Below, piece by piece: positions 8,198 to 16,257 of a stretch of DNA of 46,379 bases. Numbering within the stretch: position 1 is the stretch's first letter; the number at the start of each line of letters is the position of its first letter. The translations under genes and the position numbers were made by a program. Below the pieces are notes generated by a model that saw only the letters and a program-made list of their open reading frames with translations, did not search any database and had not been told where the DNA came from. Source of the stretch: Clostridia bacterium. Its GTDB lineage: Bacteria; Bacillota; Peptococcia; DRI-13; SV3-B141. The stretch spans positions 1 to 46,379 of the forward strand of contig JAHDSB010000027.1 in NCBI GenBank assembly GCA_018433015.1, given 5' to 3'.

Positions 8198-9583
8198 TCA
8201 ATTTTTCTCCGGGCTTTTTATCATTAAGGAACCTGATACTAGCGTAATTAAACTTATTAATAAACCTACATAGAGAGGATCAATGGATTTCCAACCCCAA
8301 ATAGACCAGAAGATTGTGGCACAGGGAGCTAAAGCAATGGCCAGTGTACCGGCCTGGGGTTTAACGAAATTTTTACCAAAAATCAAGAATAAGAGAGGTA
8401 AGCAAATGGCAGAACCTCTCAATCCCATGGAGAGAAAAGTCCATTGTAAAATTAAGGAGTTTAAGTTATTAGTAACAAAGAATAAAGTAAAGGCTGATAC
8501 ACAAATTATAACGATACGGGAAAAGAGCAGTAGAGTTTTGTCATCTGCTTGAGGAGCAATAAATTTTTTATAAATATCCTGGCTGAACATGGTGCTAATA
8601 CCTAAAACTAATCCTGCTGCACAACCTACAGTAGAAATCAAGAGGGTGGCAAGGATTATCCCTCCCAGCCAATCAGGAAGATGATGTAAAACAAAGAGGG
8701 GAAGCGCTTCTGAAGGAACTATGTGGGGAAAATAACTTTTCATATATAGTCCCACTAAAACTCCGGCAAAACCTAAAGGGGGGATCAGCAGTCCAGAAAT
8801 TAGAGCTCCTCGGCGGGAAGCTTGAATATCTTTGCCGGAAAACATAGCTTGCAAGTATGTTTGGGTTGATAATACACCGACTAGCATGGAAAATGCTGCA
8901 GCCAAATCTATACTCAAACCCCTGCCGAATAAACTAAACCAAGGATAGGAGGGGAGGTTTGCTTGGAAGCCTGTAAGGCCCCCTTCTAGTTTATAGGCCA
9001 GAAGGCCGACTACAATCATGGATATATATAATAGAAAAGTTTTAATAGTACCCACAAAGCCAGTACCCCAAACCCCTCCAAAAATAACATAAGAAATTAC
9101 TAATAATACAGAAATAAAAGCAGCCCCCAGTGGTGTTATATCAAACATAGCAGTTAGAAGGGCTACAGCAGATAAAACTTGACTAACAATGCTTAAGAAG
9201 ATACCGATAGAAGAAAAAATACTGGAAAGAACTTGAGATTTATCACCATAAAATTGTGCTAAAAACCCGGGAGCTGTACAAGCATTGGATTGGCGTAATG
9301 GTTTAGCAAGAAATAAACCTAATATTATGCAGGCTATACCACCGCCCAAGTTAAACCACCAAGCGCTGAAACCATATTGATAAGCTAATTGAACTGTGCC
9401 AACGGTGGAAGAACCTCCTACTAAGGTACCAATGATAATGCCGGCAATTAAAGTGGAGCCTATAGATCTGTTTCCTAGAGCAAAATCACCTGCTGATTTG
9501 ATACGACGGATAGAGTATATTCCGACAGTTGTAACTAAAAATAAAGTGCAAATAATACTAATAATATGAATATTGCTTAACAA
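8198..9583 (-). CDS. Sodium:solute symporter family (SSF) transporter
   Basis: This integral membrane protein has about 13 hydrophobic helices and an SSF pattern: an early SAGDFALGNRSIG segment followed by GTLVGGSSTVGT, and later FSMLVGVLSTQTYLQAMFS. SSF proteins import solutes such as carboxylates, sugars, amino acids or pantothenate with sodium; the substrate cannot be read here. The open frame extends to an ATG at 9631, but that codon has no Shine-Dalgarno sequence. A TTG at 9583 is preceded by GGGAAGTG, giving about 461 residues, and I consider it the likelier start. The gene converges on the Ehr operon. Confidence 0.85.
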   Translation of the reverse strand: MLSNIHIISIICTLFLVTTVGIYSIRRIKSAGDFALGNRSIGSTLIAGIIIGTLVGGSSTVGTVQLAYQYGFSAWWFNLGGGIACIILGLFLAKPLRQSNACTAPGFLAQFYGDKSQVLSSIFSSIGIFLSIVSQVLSAVALLTAMFDITPLGAAFISVLLVISYVIFGGVWGTGFVGTIKTFLLYISMIVVGLLAYKLEGGLTGFQANLPSYPWFSLFGRGLSIDLAAAFSMLVGVLSTQTYLQAMFSGKDIQASRRGALISGLLIPPLGFAGVLVGLYMKSYFPHIVPSEALPLFVLHHLPDWLGGIILATLLISTVGCAAGLVLGISTMFSQDIYKKFIAPQADDKTLLLFSRIVIICVSAFTLFFVTNNLNSLILQWTFLSMGLRGSAICLPLLFLIFGKNFVKPQAGTLAIALAPCATIFWSIWGWKSIDPLYVGLLISLITLVSGSLMIKSPEKN

Positions 9584-9712
9584 GATTATCACTTCCCGGA
9601 GTTTTTCTTCCTTCTTTTCAAATGATATCATTTTTTATAAAAATAGGGAATGTTAAAGGACTTAAACTGCTGACTTGTCAACGGCTTAAGTCCTCTAAAT
9701 AAATTTGTTAAA

Positions 9713-9910
9713 TTATTCTTCCACTGCTTTATTTAAGTCTGCTACTAGCTTGTCTGCATCAATACCATGACCAGCAGCACCCTGAGCTACATTCTCAAAA
9801 CGAGCAGCGGCGCAGCCTAAACATCCCATACCATGTTTCATGAAAACTTCGACGGTTTGAGGATATTTTTGAACTATTTCAGTAATAGACATATCCTTTG
9901 TGATGGTCAA
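9713..9910 (-). CDS. DUF1858 domain protein with redox CxxC
   Basis: This small protein of 65 residues is of the DUF1858 / hybrid-cluster-protein-associated redox disulfide family. The core reads TEIVQKYPQTVEVFMKHGM and then GCLGCAAAR, with the CxxC at C30 and C33. The TTG at 9910 follows a strong AAGGAGG with ideal spacing. The open frame extends upstream to 9970, but that part has no ribosome site and would exceed the family length. The role is unknown; a redox or sulfur-handling function is only inferred from CxxC and family. It is divergent from the 67-residue gene at 10060. Confidence 0.8.
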   Translation of the reverse strand: MTITKDMSITEIVQKYPQTVEVFMKHGMGCLGCAAARFENVAQGAAGHGIDADKLVADLNKAVEE

Positions 9911-10059
9911 AGATATTACCTCCTTAACTTGTATATGTTGAAGTATATCAAAACGCGTAAAATTTCTCAATAAGATATAATTAGATATGGATATTATTTC
10001 GCTCTTCGTAAAAAAATATTAGTGAAAATAATTGAGAATAATTAGAGGGAGGTAATAAA

Positions 10060-10263
10060 ATGCCCAGAGTAAAATTTTTAAAGTTTGGGGGAGTACGATT
10101 TAAGCCTCTTGTTGATACAAAAGTAATTAATTCTTATGTAAATAACCTACCTGAAAACCGCAGAGAAAACATGTATGAAGTAGCCAAGGAATTAGTAGAT
10201 CACAATATGATCAAAATAATACCTGGTGAAATGAGTTCCACAGAGGATGATTCTTGTTTATAA
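10060..10263 (+). CDS. Small hypothetical protein (67 aa)
   Basis: I do not recognise this protein. It is 67 residues, begins with the basic stretch MPRVKFLKFGGVRFK, has a probable helix in the middle (ENRRENMYEVAKELVDH) and ends with an acidic tail and a single Cys. It has no signal peptide or membrane segment. A strong GGGAGG lies just upstream of the ATG and a clear terminator (10291-10326) follows, so it is probably a real monocistronic gene. It is divergent from the DUF1858 gene, and the two may share the regulatory region 9911-10059. Confidence 0.65.
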   Translation: MPRVKFLKFGGVRFKPLVDTKVINSYVNNLPENRRENMYEVAKELVDHNMIKIIPGEMSSTEDDSCL

Positions 10264-10290
10264 ATAATGTATAATAAATCTAATATGGCT

Positions 10291-10326
10291 ATAAGTCCCC
10301 TTGCGGGTTAGGGGACTTATTACCTT
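10291..10326 (+). terminator. Rho-independent terminator
   Basis: ATAAGTCCCC (10291-10300) pairs perfectly with GGGGACTTAT (10311-10320), then TACCTTTTCC. It ends the 67-residue gene just before the polysaccharide deacetylase gene. The T-run is broken, so some read-through is possible. Confidence 0.7.
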
Positions 10327-10375
10327 TTCCATCTGGAAGGTTTTTAGCAGAAATGTGTAATGAGGAGGAAAATGA

Positions 10376-11449
10376 ATGGTGCGTGGAAAATCCCTGCTAA
10401 TATTTTTAATTGTTGCAGTATTCGTAGTGTTTAGTGGTTGTAGCAAGAGTAATAATATTCCGGCAGATAGTGGAAGAGAGACTCAACAGTTCCAGGAAGG
10501 AAATGAAGAAAGTGATACTAAACAAGGAAATCAAGTCAAGGGTGAGTCGGCTCAGGAAGATGTGGATTTAGCTCAGATCAAGGCTAATGAGGCAGGGAAA
10601 GTTATGATATTAATGTATCATGTCATTGGCAGTGATAAAGAAGGGGATTGGAGTCAGACCAGTGAAAATTTTCGTCGCGATCTGCAAATGCTTTATGATC
10701 AAGGCTACTCTTTAATTAGTTTAAATGATTTTCTGGCCAATAATATAACGGCTCCAGCGGGGAAAACTCCCCTAGTGTTGACCTTTGATGATGGTACAGA
10801 AGGGCATTTCCGCTATTTAGTAGATGGGAAAGGCAATAAAGAAATTGATCCGGATTGCGCAGTAGGAATTCTCTTGAATTTTGCCCAGGAGCATCCTGAA
10901 TTTGGTCATACGGCAACTTTTTATGTTAATAGTGCACCATTTCGGCAAAAAGACTATTTCAGGGAGAAACTTAATAAATTAGTGGAATTAGGATTTGACA
11001 TAGGCAATCATACTCTAACCCATGAGTATTTGAATAAAGTGTCAGATGATAAAGTACAGAAAGAATTAGGGGGTTTGGCCAAGTATGTTGCCGATAATGT
11101 TCCCGAATATCAAGTGACAACTTTAGCATTGCCCTTTGGACTTTCTCCTAAGAATTATTCGTTGGCTGTAAAAGGTTCTTATAATGACTTTACATATGAG
11201 CATAAAGGTATACTTAAGGTAGGGGCCAGACCGGCCTTAAGTCCTATCCGTGAGGATTTTGATCCCTATCGGTTGCCACGGGTCAAAGCTAGCACGGAGG
11301 AACTGGGAAAATGGTTAGAATACTTTAAAAACCATCCGGAAGAGCGTTATATAAGTGATGGTAATCCCAATAAAATTGCTGTCCCCCACGATAAAGAACA
11401 GCTTGTTGATAAAAGTAAGATGAAAGATAAAGAATTAGTATCATGGTAA
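10376..11449 (+). CDS. Polysaccharide deacetylase family lipoprotein
   Basis: This 357-residue exported protein starts with a basic-hydrophobic signal and a lipobox-like FSGC (C22), suggesting membrane anchoring outside the cell. After a low-complexity Gln/Glu/Ser linker (about 25-70) comes a NodB-type carbohydrate esterase 4 domain. Its metal motif TFDDG is at 136-140 and the HxxxH motif appears as NHTLTHEY further on. Such enzymes remove N-acetyl groups from peptidoglycan, chitin or exopolysaccharide; the substrate is not evident. The start ATG at 10376 follows GAGGAGG. The DUF1015 gene starts close behind. Confidence 0.85.
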   Translation: MVRGKSLLIFLIVAVFVVFSGCSKSNNIPADSGRETQQFQEGNEESDTKQGNQVKGESAQEDVDLAQIKANEAGKVMILMYHVIGSDKEGDWSQTSENFRRDLQMLYDQGYSLISLNDFLANNITAPAGKTPLVLTFDDGTEGHFRYLVDGKGNKEIDPDCAVGILLNFAQEHPEFGHTATFYVNSAPFRQKDYFREKLNKLVELGFDIGNHTLTHEYLNKVSDDKVQKELGGLAKYVADNVPEYQVTTLALPFGLSPKNYSLAVKGSYNDFTYEHKGILKVGARPALSPIREDFDPYRLPRVKASTEELGKWLEYFKNHPEERYISDGNPNKIAVPHDKEQLVDKSKMKDKELVSW

Positions 11450-11477
11450 TATGGTGGAAAAAAGGAGGAATAATTTT

Positions 11478-12638
11478 ATGGTTCAAATAAAGGGTTTAAC
11501 AGGTATAAGGCCGAAAACAGAAAATGTGGAGAGGGTTACTTGTCCTCCCTATGATGTTATTAAAGAGGGGACAAAGTTAGAATCTTTATTACAAGAAAAT
11601 GAAAATTCTTTATACCATATTACTCTGGGGAAGGAACCTTTAAATGCACTAAAAAGAATGTTTGAAAAAGGTATAGTACAACGTGATGAAGAACCGTGTT
11701 TTTATGTATATGAACAGATTTATGGCAATAAAGAGAGAACAGGAGTATTAACAGCTACGAAAGTAAGTGATTATAAGCAAGGTGAAATAATCAGACATGA
11801 AAAGACCTTTGACGATAAAGTTCAAGGAAGGCTTAAATTAAGGGGATTAACAGGTTATACTTTTGAACCGGTATTTTTGTTAACTAAATCAAAGATAGGT
11901 GAAATCCTTACTTTAATTAAGGATACATACTCTCCAGAGTATCAATTTGTCTCTGACTTTGTCGGCAATTCAGAGCTCCATGGAATTAAAAATAGAATTT
12001 TCCGTGTACCGGAAAATAGTAAGGAAGGTTTAGCTCTAAAGCAGAGTATGGGTGAGAATCCTCTTTACATTGCAGATGGACATCACAGATATCATGCTGC
12101 CCTTTTAAATCAACAAACCCATTGTTTAGCATATATCTGCGAAGCAAATCAAGCGGAAATACAAGCATATAATCGTGTCATAAATGGCATAGTGGGATTT
12201 GCAGAGATAAAGGATAAATTGGATTTAACAGAGATTGAGGAATTTAAAACACCACCTAAACATAGCTTTGCTGTGTATACCAAGACAGGAAGCTACTTAT
12301 TAAAAGTTAAAGATATTCCCCAGGATGTTGTGGGGAAATTAGACTGTAGTATCTTAGAAAAAGAACTCTATACCCAATTAGGACTTACCCATGATATGAT
12401 TACAGATCATAGATATTTTGATTATTATCCGGAAGCTGATTTAGATAAAATGAAACACTGTGTTGATTCTGACCAATATGATATCGCTGTGGGGTTACAT
12501 CCCGTCTCAAGTCAGGAGTTAATGGATGTAGCTGATGCAGGAATAATTGATCCCGATATTGTTATGCCGGAAAAATCCACATTCTTTGCTCCTAAAATTC
12601 TTTCCGGAATCTTTATTTATCAGCATACCTTGCGGTAA
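11478..12638 (+). CDS. DUF1015 family protein
   Basis: This protein of 386 residues is of the DUF1015 (PF06245) family and close to the usual length. Characteristic parts are an N-terminal KGLTGIRP and CPPYDVI segment and the central signature DGHHRYHAAL. The family occurs widely in anaerobes, and its biochemical role is not established. I chose the ATG at 11478 because AAGGAGG precedes it; an in-frame ATG at 11451, right after the deacetylase stop, has no such signal. It is probably co-transcribed with the deacetylase, though a functional link is unclear. Confidence 0.85.
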   Translation: MVQIKGLTGIRPKTENVERVTCPPYDVIKEGTKLESLLQENENSLYHITLGKEPLNALKRMFEKGIVQRDEEPCFYVYEQIYGNKERTGVLTATKVSDYKQGEIIRHEKTFDDKVQGRLKLRGLTGYTFEPVFLLTKSKIGEILTLIKDTYSPEYQFVSDFVGNSELHGIKNRIFRVPENSKEGLALKQSMGENPLYIADGHHRYHAALLNQQTHCLAYICEANQAEIQAYNRVINGIVGFAEIKDKLDLTEIEEFKTPPKHSFAVYTKTGSYLLKVKDIPQDVVGKLDCSILEKELYTQLGLTHDMITDHRYFDYYPEADLDKMKHCVDSDQYDIAVGLHPVSSQELMDVADAGIIDPDIVMPEKSTFFAPKILSGIFIYQHTLR

Positions 12639-12875
12639 AGTCGGTTCTATGGGAAAAATGCTAGAAAACAGCTAATTGCTTGTGAAATGAAAATTGCGTA
12701 GGATTAGCAATTTAAGGCATAATAAAAAAAGGTTTCTAAAAATGTTTTACACAGAAAAAAAGGGAAAACCGTTGATAATGTAGAAAAACTTATGTAAAAA
12801 GAGAACGTTGTAATCGATAGTATGTATACAATGCTGTTCGTTAAAAAAGAAAGTTGTATCAGGCGAGGTGAGACC

Positions 12876-13460
12876 ATGAGGAAGGGTAGAAAAATTATTT
12901 TGCGTCAACTGAAAAAAGAAGATGCTGAAACTTTACAAAAATGGTATGTAGATAAAGACTTTCGTTTAGTTTATAATGAATATTCCAGTGTGGATCTGGA
13001 AGCTATTAGGAAAGAGATAAGTTCCTTACAGAATGAAATTTTTGATCCTAAGACTGAAAAAGTTGTTTATATGGTGGAAAGGAAACATGATCGTCGTCCT
13101 ATTGGATTAGCAGGTTTTAGAAATATAGACCGTAAGAACGGGAACGCCGAGTTAGTGCTGGGGATTGGGGAAAAAGATATGCGCTTGGCTGGTTATGGTT
13201 TGGATATTTATATTACTTTGCTGGATATTGTTTATGATGAGCTGGGCTTAGAAAAAGCCTATATGCGTATTTATGATAATAATGAACTGGGACTTAAAAC
13301 TTCAATCAATTTTGGTTTCATTACAGAGGGAAAAATGCGTAAACAATCCTTTGTCGAAGGAAAATATGTGGATTTGTGGATATTGGGACTGTTAAAAGAT
13401 GAATATGCAGGCTTGTCAATTGTGCCCAGATGGAAGAAGAAATACAAAAAAGATAAATAA
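12876..13460 (+). CDS. GNAT family N-acetyltransferase
   Basis: This protein of 194 residues is of the RimJ/RimL/SpeG-like GNAT type. It begins RKIILRQLKKEDAETLQKWY, has the core NAELVLGIGEKDMRLAGYG (acetyl-CoA binding region) and ends with the typical DNNELGLKTSINFGFITEG segment. It would transfer an acetyl group to an amine on a protein terminus, polyamine or small molecule; the substrate is unknown. I start at the ATG at 12876, preceded by GAGGTGA, and not at the in-frame ATG at 12822. A terminator follows at 13510. Confidence 0.85.
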   Translation: MRKGRKIILRQLKKEDAETLQKWYVDKDFRLVYNEYSSVDLEAIRKEISSLQNEIFDPKTEKVVYMVERKHDRRPIGLAGFRNIDRKNGNAELVLGIGEKDMRLAGYGLDIYITLLDIVYDELGLEKAYMRIYDNNELGLKTSINFGFITEGKMRKQSFVEGKYVDLWILGLLKDEYAGLSIVPRWKKKYKKDK

Positions 13461-13509
13461 TTCGTGGGACAGGACATGTTAGATAGATAATTATCTTAAT
13501 TAAACTATC

Positions 13510-13532
13510 AGCACCTTTAAGGTGCTTTTTTC
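13510..13532 (+). terminator. Rho-independent terminator
   Basis: AGCACCTT and AAGGTGCT form a compact hairpin (13510-13526), followed by six T residues. It ends the GNAT gene. Confidence 0.8.
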
Positions 13533-13593
13533 TTGCATTTATGAATGATTACTAATTTATTAATGAAGTTATAGAAGCAGGTGGAATTTTAGA

Positions 13594-14115
13594 ATGGCTG
13601 AAAAAGCAAAGGTTGTTGTGGAATACAAGGATAAAAGAAATTCGTCGGGCAGAGTTATAGATGGTGTAATATATTTGTCAATATCAAATCAGATTAGCTT
13701 AGCTGAAAAAGAGGAACATATTAGAAAATTGACGGATAAATTACAAAGTAAAATAAATTGGGCGAAGAATTATAATTTCAATAATAGTAAAGGGATTGTA
13801 AAAACAAATGAAGAATTGAGCCGTCTAGCGCAGACAATTAATACGGCATATTATAATTATCCCTTGAACATGGTAGAGTTTCATAAACAAAATTCTACCT
13901 GGGGAACTTGTAGCTTAAAAACAAAAAATATTTATATTTCTAATCGTTTAAAGGGAGCTTCTTTGGATCTTGTTTGGTATGTTTTGGTACATGAAATATG
14001 CCATTTGGCAGAACCTAGCCACAACCAGCGCTTTTGGGATCTAGTAAGTAAGGCGTGCCCTACATATAAAGAATGTCGTAAAATGCTGAAAGCATATGGA
14101 ATGCAGATAAAATAA
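13594..14115 (+). CDS. YgjP-like (DUF45 / SprT-like) zinc metallopeptidase
   Basis: This soluble protein has 173 residues. The C-terminal half carries WGTCSLKTKNIYISNRL (about 103-119), then the zinc motif HEICH (133-137) and a third likely ligand His143 in PSHNQRFW, followed by CPTYKECRKMLK. This is the pattern of the YgjP/DUF45 family (PF01863), considered metal-dependent hydrolases and often linked to restriction or repair loci in other genomes; no such genes lie here. The family usually runs about 220-240 residues, so the N-terminal domain is short. Its physiological substrate is unknown. Confidence 0.8.
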   Translation: MAEKAKVVVEYKDKRNSSGRVIDGVIYLSISNQISLAEKEEHIRKLTDKLQSKINWAKNYNFNNSKGIVKTNEELSRLAQTINTAYYNYPLNMVEFHKQNSTWGTCSLKTKNIYISNRLKGASLDLVWYVLVHEICHLAEPSHNQRFWDLVSKACPTYKECRKMLKAYGMQIK

Positions 14116-14141
14116 TAAATTACATAGAAAATGAAAAAAAT

Positions 14142-14172
14142 AATCTAGGCAGATATGCCTGGATTTTTTTAT
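14142..14172 (+). terminator. Rho-independent terminator
   Basis: AATCTAGGCA (14142-14151) pairs with TGCCTGGATT (14156-14165, one G-U pair), followed by a T-run. It separates the metallopeptidase gene from the RidA-led gene set. Confidence 0.8.
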
Positions 14173-14218
14173 TTGGAAAAACAAATACTAACGAAGAAAG
14201 AAGGAAAGGAGTGATGTT

Positions 14219-14680
14219 ATGTCTTTTGAAGCAAAAATTAATGAACTAGGTCTAAAATTACCTGACGCACCTCAACCTGTAGCGGCATATGTACCTGCTG
14301 TTAAGGTGAATGGCTATGTTTATACTTCAGGTCAAATACCATTTGTAAATGGAGAATTGAAGTATAAAGGAAAAGTAGGAGGGCCATTGAGCGAGGCTGA
14401 GGGTTATGAAGCTGCAAAAACGTGCGCTCTTAATTGTCTTAGTGTTATTAAAGCACAGGTGAATTCTTTGGATAACATCGAAAAAATAGTAAAGGTAGTA
14501 GGTTTTGTTAATAGTGCCTCAGGTTTTAACAAGCAACCTCAGGTTATTAACGGAGCTTCAGAATTGATCGGGCAGATTTTCGGTGCGGCAGGGCAGCATT
14601 CCCGTTCGGCAGTAGGAGTAAGTGAATTGCCTTTAGATGCTGCCGTGGAAGTGGAAATGATTGTAAAAGTAAAAGAATAA
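14219..14680 (+). CDS. RidA/YjgF-family enamine/imine deaminase
   Basis: This 153-residue member of the RidA (YjgF/YER057c/UK114) superfamily shows YVYTSGQIPFVNGEL, the catalytic-type Arg in HSRSAVGVSELPLDAAVEVEM and the final Glu in the same segment. RidA proteins hydrolyse reactive enamine/imine intermediates released by PLP enzymes. That fits the gene 16 nt downstream, which encodes a PLP enzyme. It has a strong AAAGGAG ribosome site. It is slightly longer than typical RidA (about 130 residues), matching the YjgF-like subgroup with an N-terminal extension. It probably acts in the cytoplasm. Confidence 0.9.
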   Translation: MSFEAKINELGLKLPDAPQPVAAYVPAVKVNGYVYTSGQIPFVNGELKYKGKVGGPLSEAEGYEAAKTCALNCLSVIKAQVNSLDNIEKIVKVVGFVNSASGFNKQPQVINGASELIGQIFGAAGQHSRSAVGVSELPLDAAVEVEMIVKVKE

Positions 14681-14695
14681 AAGGAGGGAGATTTT

Positions 14696-16159
14696 ATGAG
14701 CAAATTTAAGTACAAATATCAAATGTATAAACATTTGCATGCAAATATTCCTAACATTTATGCTGAAGCTAAAGAAGCTGCTGAGGAATTGCAGATACCC
14801 GCTGAGATTAAAGGTAAATTTGGCTTAACAGGAGCAATTTCAGGTTGTCCGGCTCCCTTAAGGGACGATATCTTAGAAGCTGAAGAACGAGGTTCTAAAG
14901 AGGTTATTCCCTTAGCTAAGCTGGTTGATGAAATTAGGGATATCGTAAAAGATGTATACGGTGATGAATGGGATGCTGCTCCTACCAGTACTTGTGAGGC
15001 GGCCTTATGGACCACTTTTGATTCCCTTTTCACTCCACCTATGCAGGGCAGAGGCGATAATTATCGGGCTCGCTATATAGCTCCCTATGAAAAACATCTC
15101 CATCATCAAGGAGCATACGGACGTCCTTTCCCAGGAAGATTTAAAGATATTTTTGCCGATCGCGGTTCCACTTCAGGTGAATTGGGATTTTATGGGAAAA
15201 GACAAAATAATTTAGATACGGTCATTGTTCCTTTAGCTGGTGCTAAGTATGAATGTCACGGGATAAAATATCATCCTGTTCCCTTGTTAGTAGGAGTTGA
15301 CCCTGATGAATCTATCGATCGTTTAGCAGAGCATGCAGAAATCCATGCTCCTAATTTAACAGGTTTTACATCCCTGGGATATTCTAGTCCCGGTTACGGA
15401 TATGGTGTCAAGGATGAAAGTGGAGAGCCCCTTTTAAGCAGATATATTGCAGACTTGGCTCATTCCTACGATTTACCTTATGTAGTTGATAATGCTTGGG
15501 GACTACCTTTTGTTGGTTATGATCCCACTAAAACCGGTGCAGATGTAGTTGTATATGCTATGGATAAGGCTACCGGATCAGCTACCAGCGGTTTAATAAT
15601 TGGTCGCGAAGAGCTGATGGTTCCTATACGCAGGGCCCTAGGCATGCATGGTGATCGTTATGGGACTACCGCTTCCTATGGTAAGGCTGCTTATGTAACG
15701 TTTGATCCGGGCAAAGAAGCCTTATTAACTCAAATCCAAGCCTTAAAAGTACTAAGAGACAAACCAGAGCTTTTAACAAAACCAGTAGATGATCTATATG
15801 AAATAGTTAAGGAAGAGTTCGATAAGATAAATCCTCAGCTCAAAGAGGGAATTATTATCAATAAAGTTTATAACAGTACAGCTGTAGAAGTAAACTATGA
15901 AGGAACTTGGGCAAAAAGGGAGCTAGGAATACCTATTTTCTCCATTGAAGATATGTATGCCGGTACAAATATCTTCCAAACCGGTCTAGGAGCTATGGGC
16001 GTAATTCCAACGGTGGCCTATGATGGAAATATTTATATTTCCACGGGACTTGGTACTATAGATGATAAGGGTAATCTCCTAAAGGACGTAGTTCGTTATG
16101 GTGTTAAAGCTCTAGTTAAACTAATCGAAATAACATGTAAGTACGCGGATATTATTTAA
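14696..16159 (+). CDS. PLP-dependent fold-type I enzyme of unknown specificity
   Basis: This 487-residue protein looks like a fold-type I PLP enzyme. A conserved Asp in YVVDNAWGLPF (D265) would contact the pyridine nitrogen, and Lys291 in YAMDKATGSATSG is the likely Schiff-base lysine, followed by SGLIIGREEL, a pattern seen in SelA-, aminotransferase- and lyase-like proteins. An unusual N-terminal region is rich in His and Arg (EKHLHHQGAYGRPFPGRF, 132-149). I cannot assign the reaction; aminotransferase, lyase or decarboxylase are all open. It starts after AAGGAGGGAG, directly behind RidA, which suggests that its product includes an enamine or imine. Confidence 0.75.
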   Translation: MSKFKYKYQMYKHLHANIPNIYAEAKEAAEELQIPAEIKGKFGLTGAISGCPAPLRDDILEAEERGSKEVIPLAKLVDEIRDIVKDVYGDEWDAAPTSTCEAALWTTFDSLFTPPMQGRGDNYRARYIAPYEKHLHHQGAYGRPFPGRFKDIFADRGSTSGELGFYGKRQNNLDTVIVPLAGAKYECHGIKYHPVPLLVGVDPDESIDRLAEHAEIHAPNLTGFTSLGYSSPGYGYGVKDESGEPLLSRYIADLAHSYDLPYVVDNAWGLPFVGYDPTKTGADVVVYAMDKATGSATSGLIIGREELMVPIRRALGMHGDRYGTTASYGKAAYVTFDPGKEALLTQIQALKVLRDKPELLTKPVDDLYEIVKEEFDKINPQLKEGIIINKVYNSTAVEVNYEGTWAKRELGIPIFSIEDMYAGTNIFQTGLGAMGVIPTVAYDGNIYISTGLGTIDDKGNLLKDVVRYGVKALVKLIEITCKYADII

Positions 16160-16257
16160 AGCTGAAAGGAGGTACTGCACAAGCAACCCCCACATTACTT
16201 AAACTTAAAGTGCAGTGCCTTGCCATTTAAATATTTATAACCATTAGGAGGCTGGTT

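Noticed and set aside
8283-8552. A plus-strand gene of 89 codons opposite the symporter
   Set aside because: It is antisense to the conserved SSF protein and its product has no recognisable feature.
12639-12875. A regulatory RNA or small gene between the DUF1015 and GNAT genes
   Set aside because: Only weak repeats (AATTGC/GCAATT) and a poor TTGATA promoter candidate at 12772 are visible; nothing is supported well enough to list.
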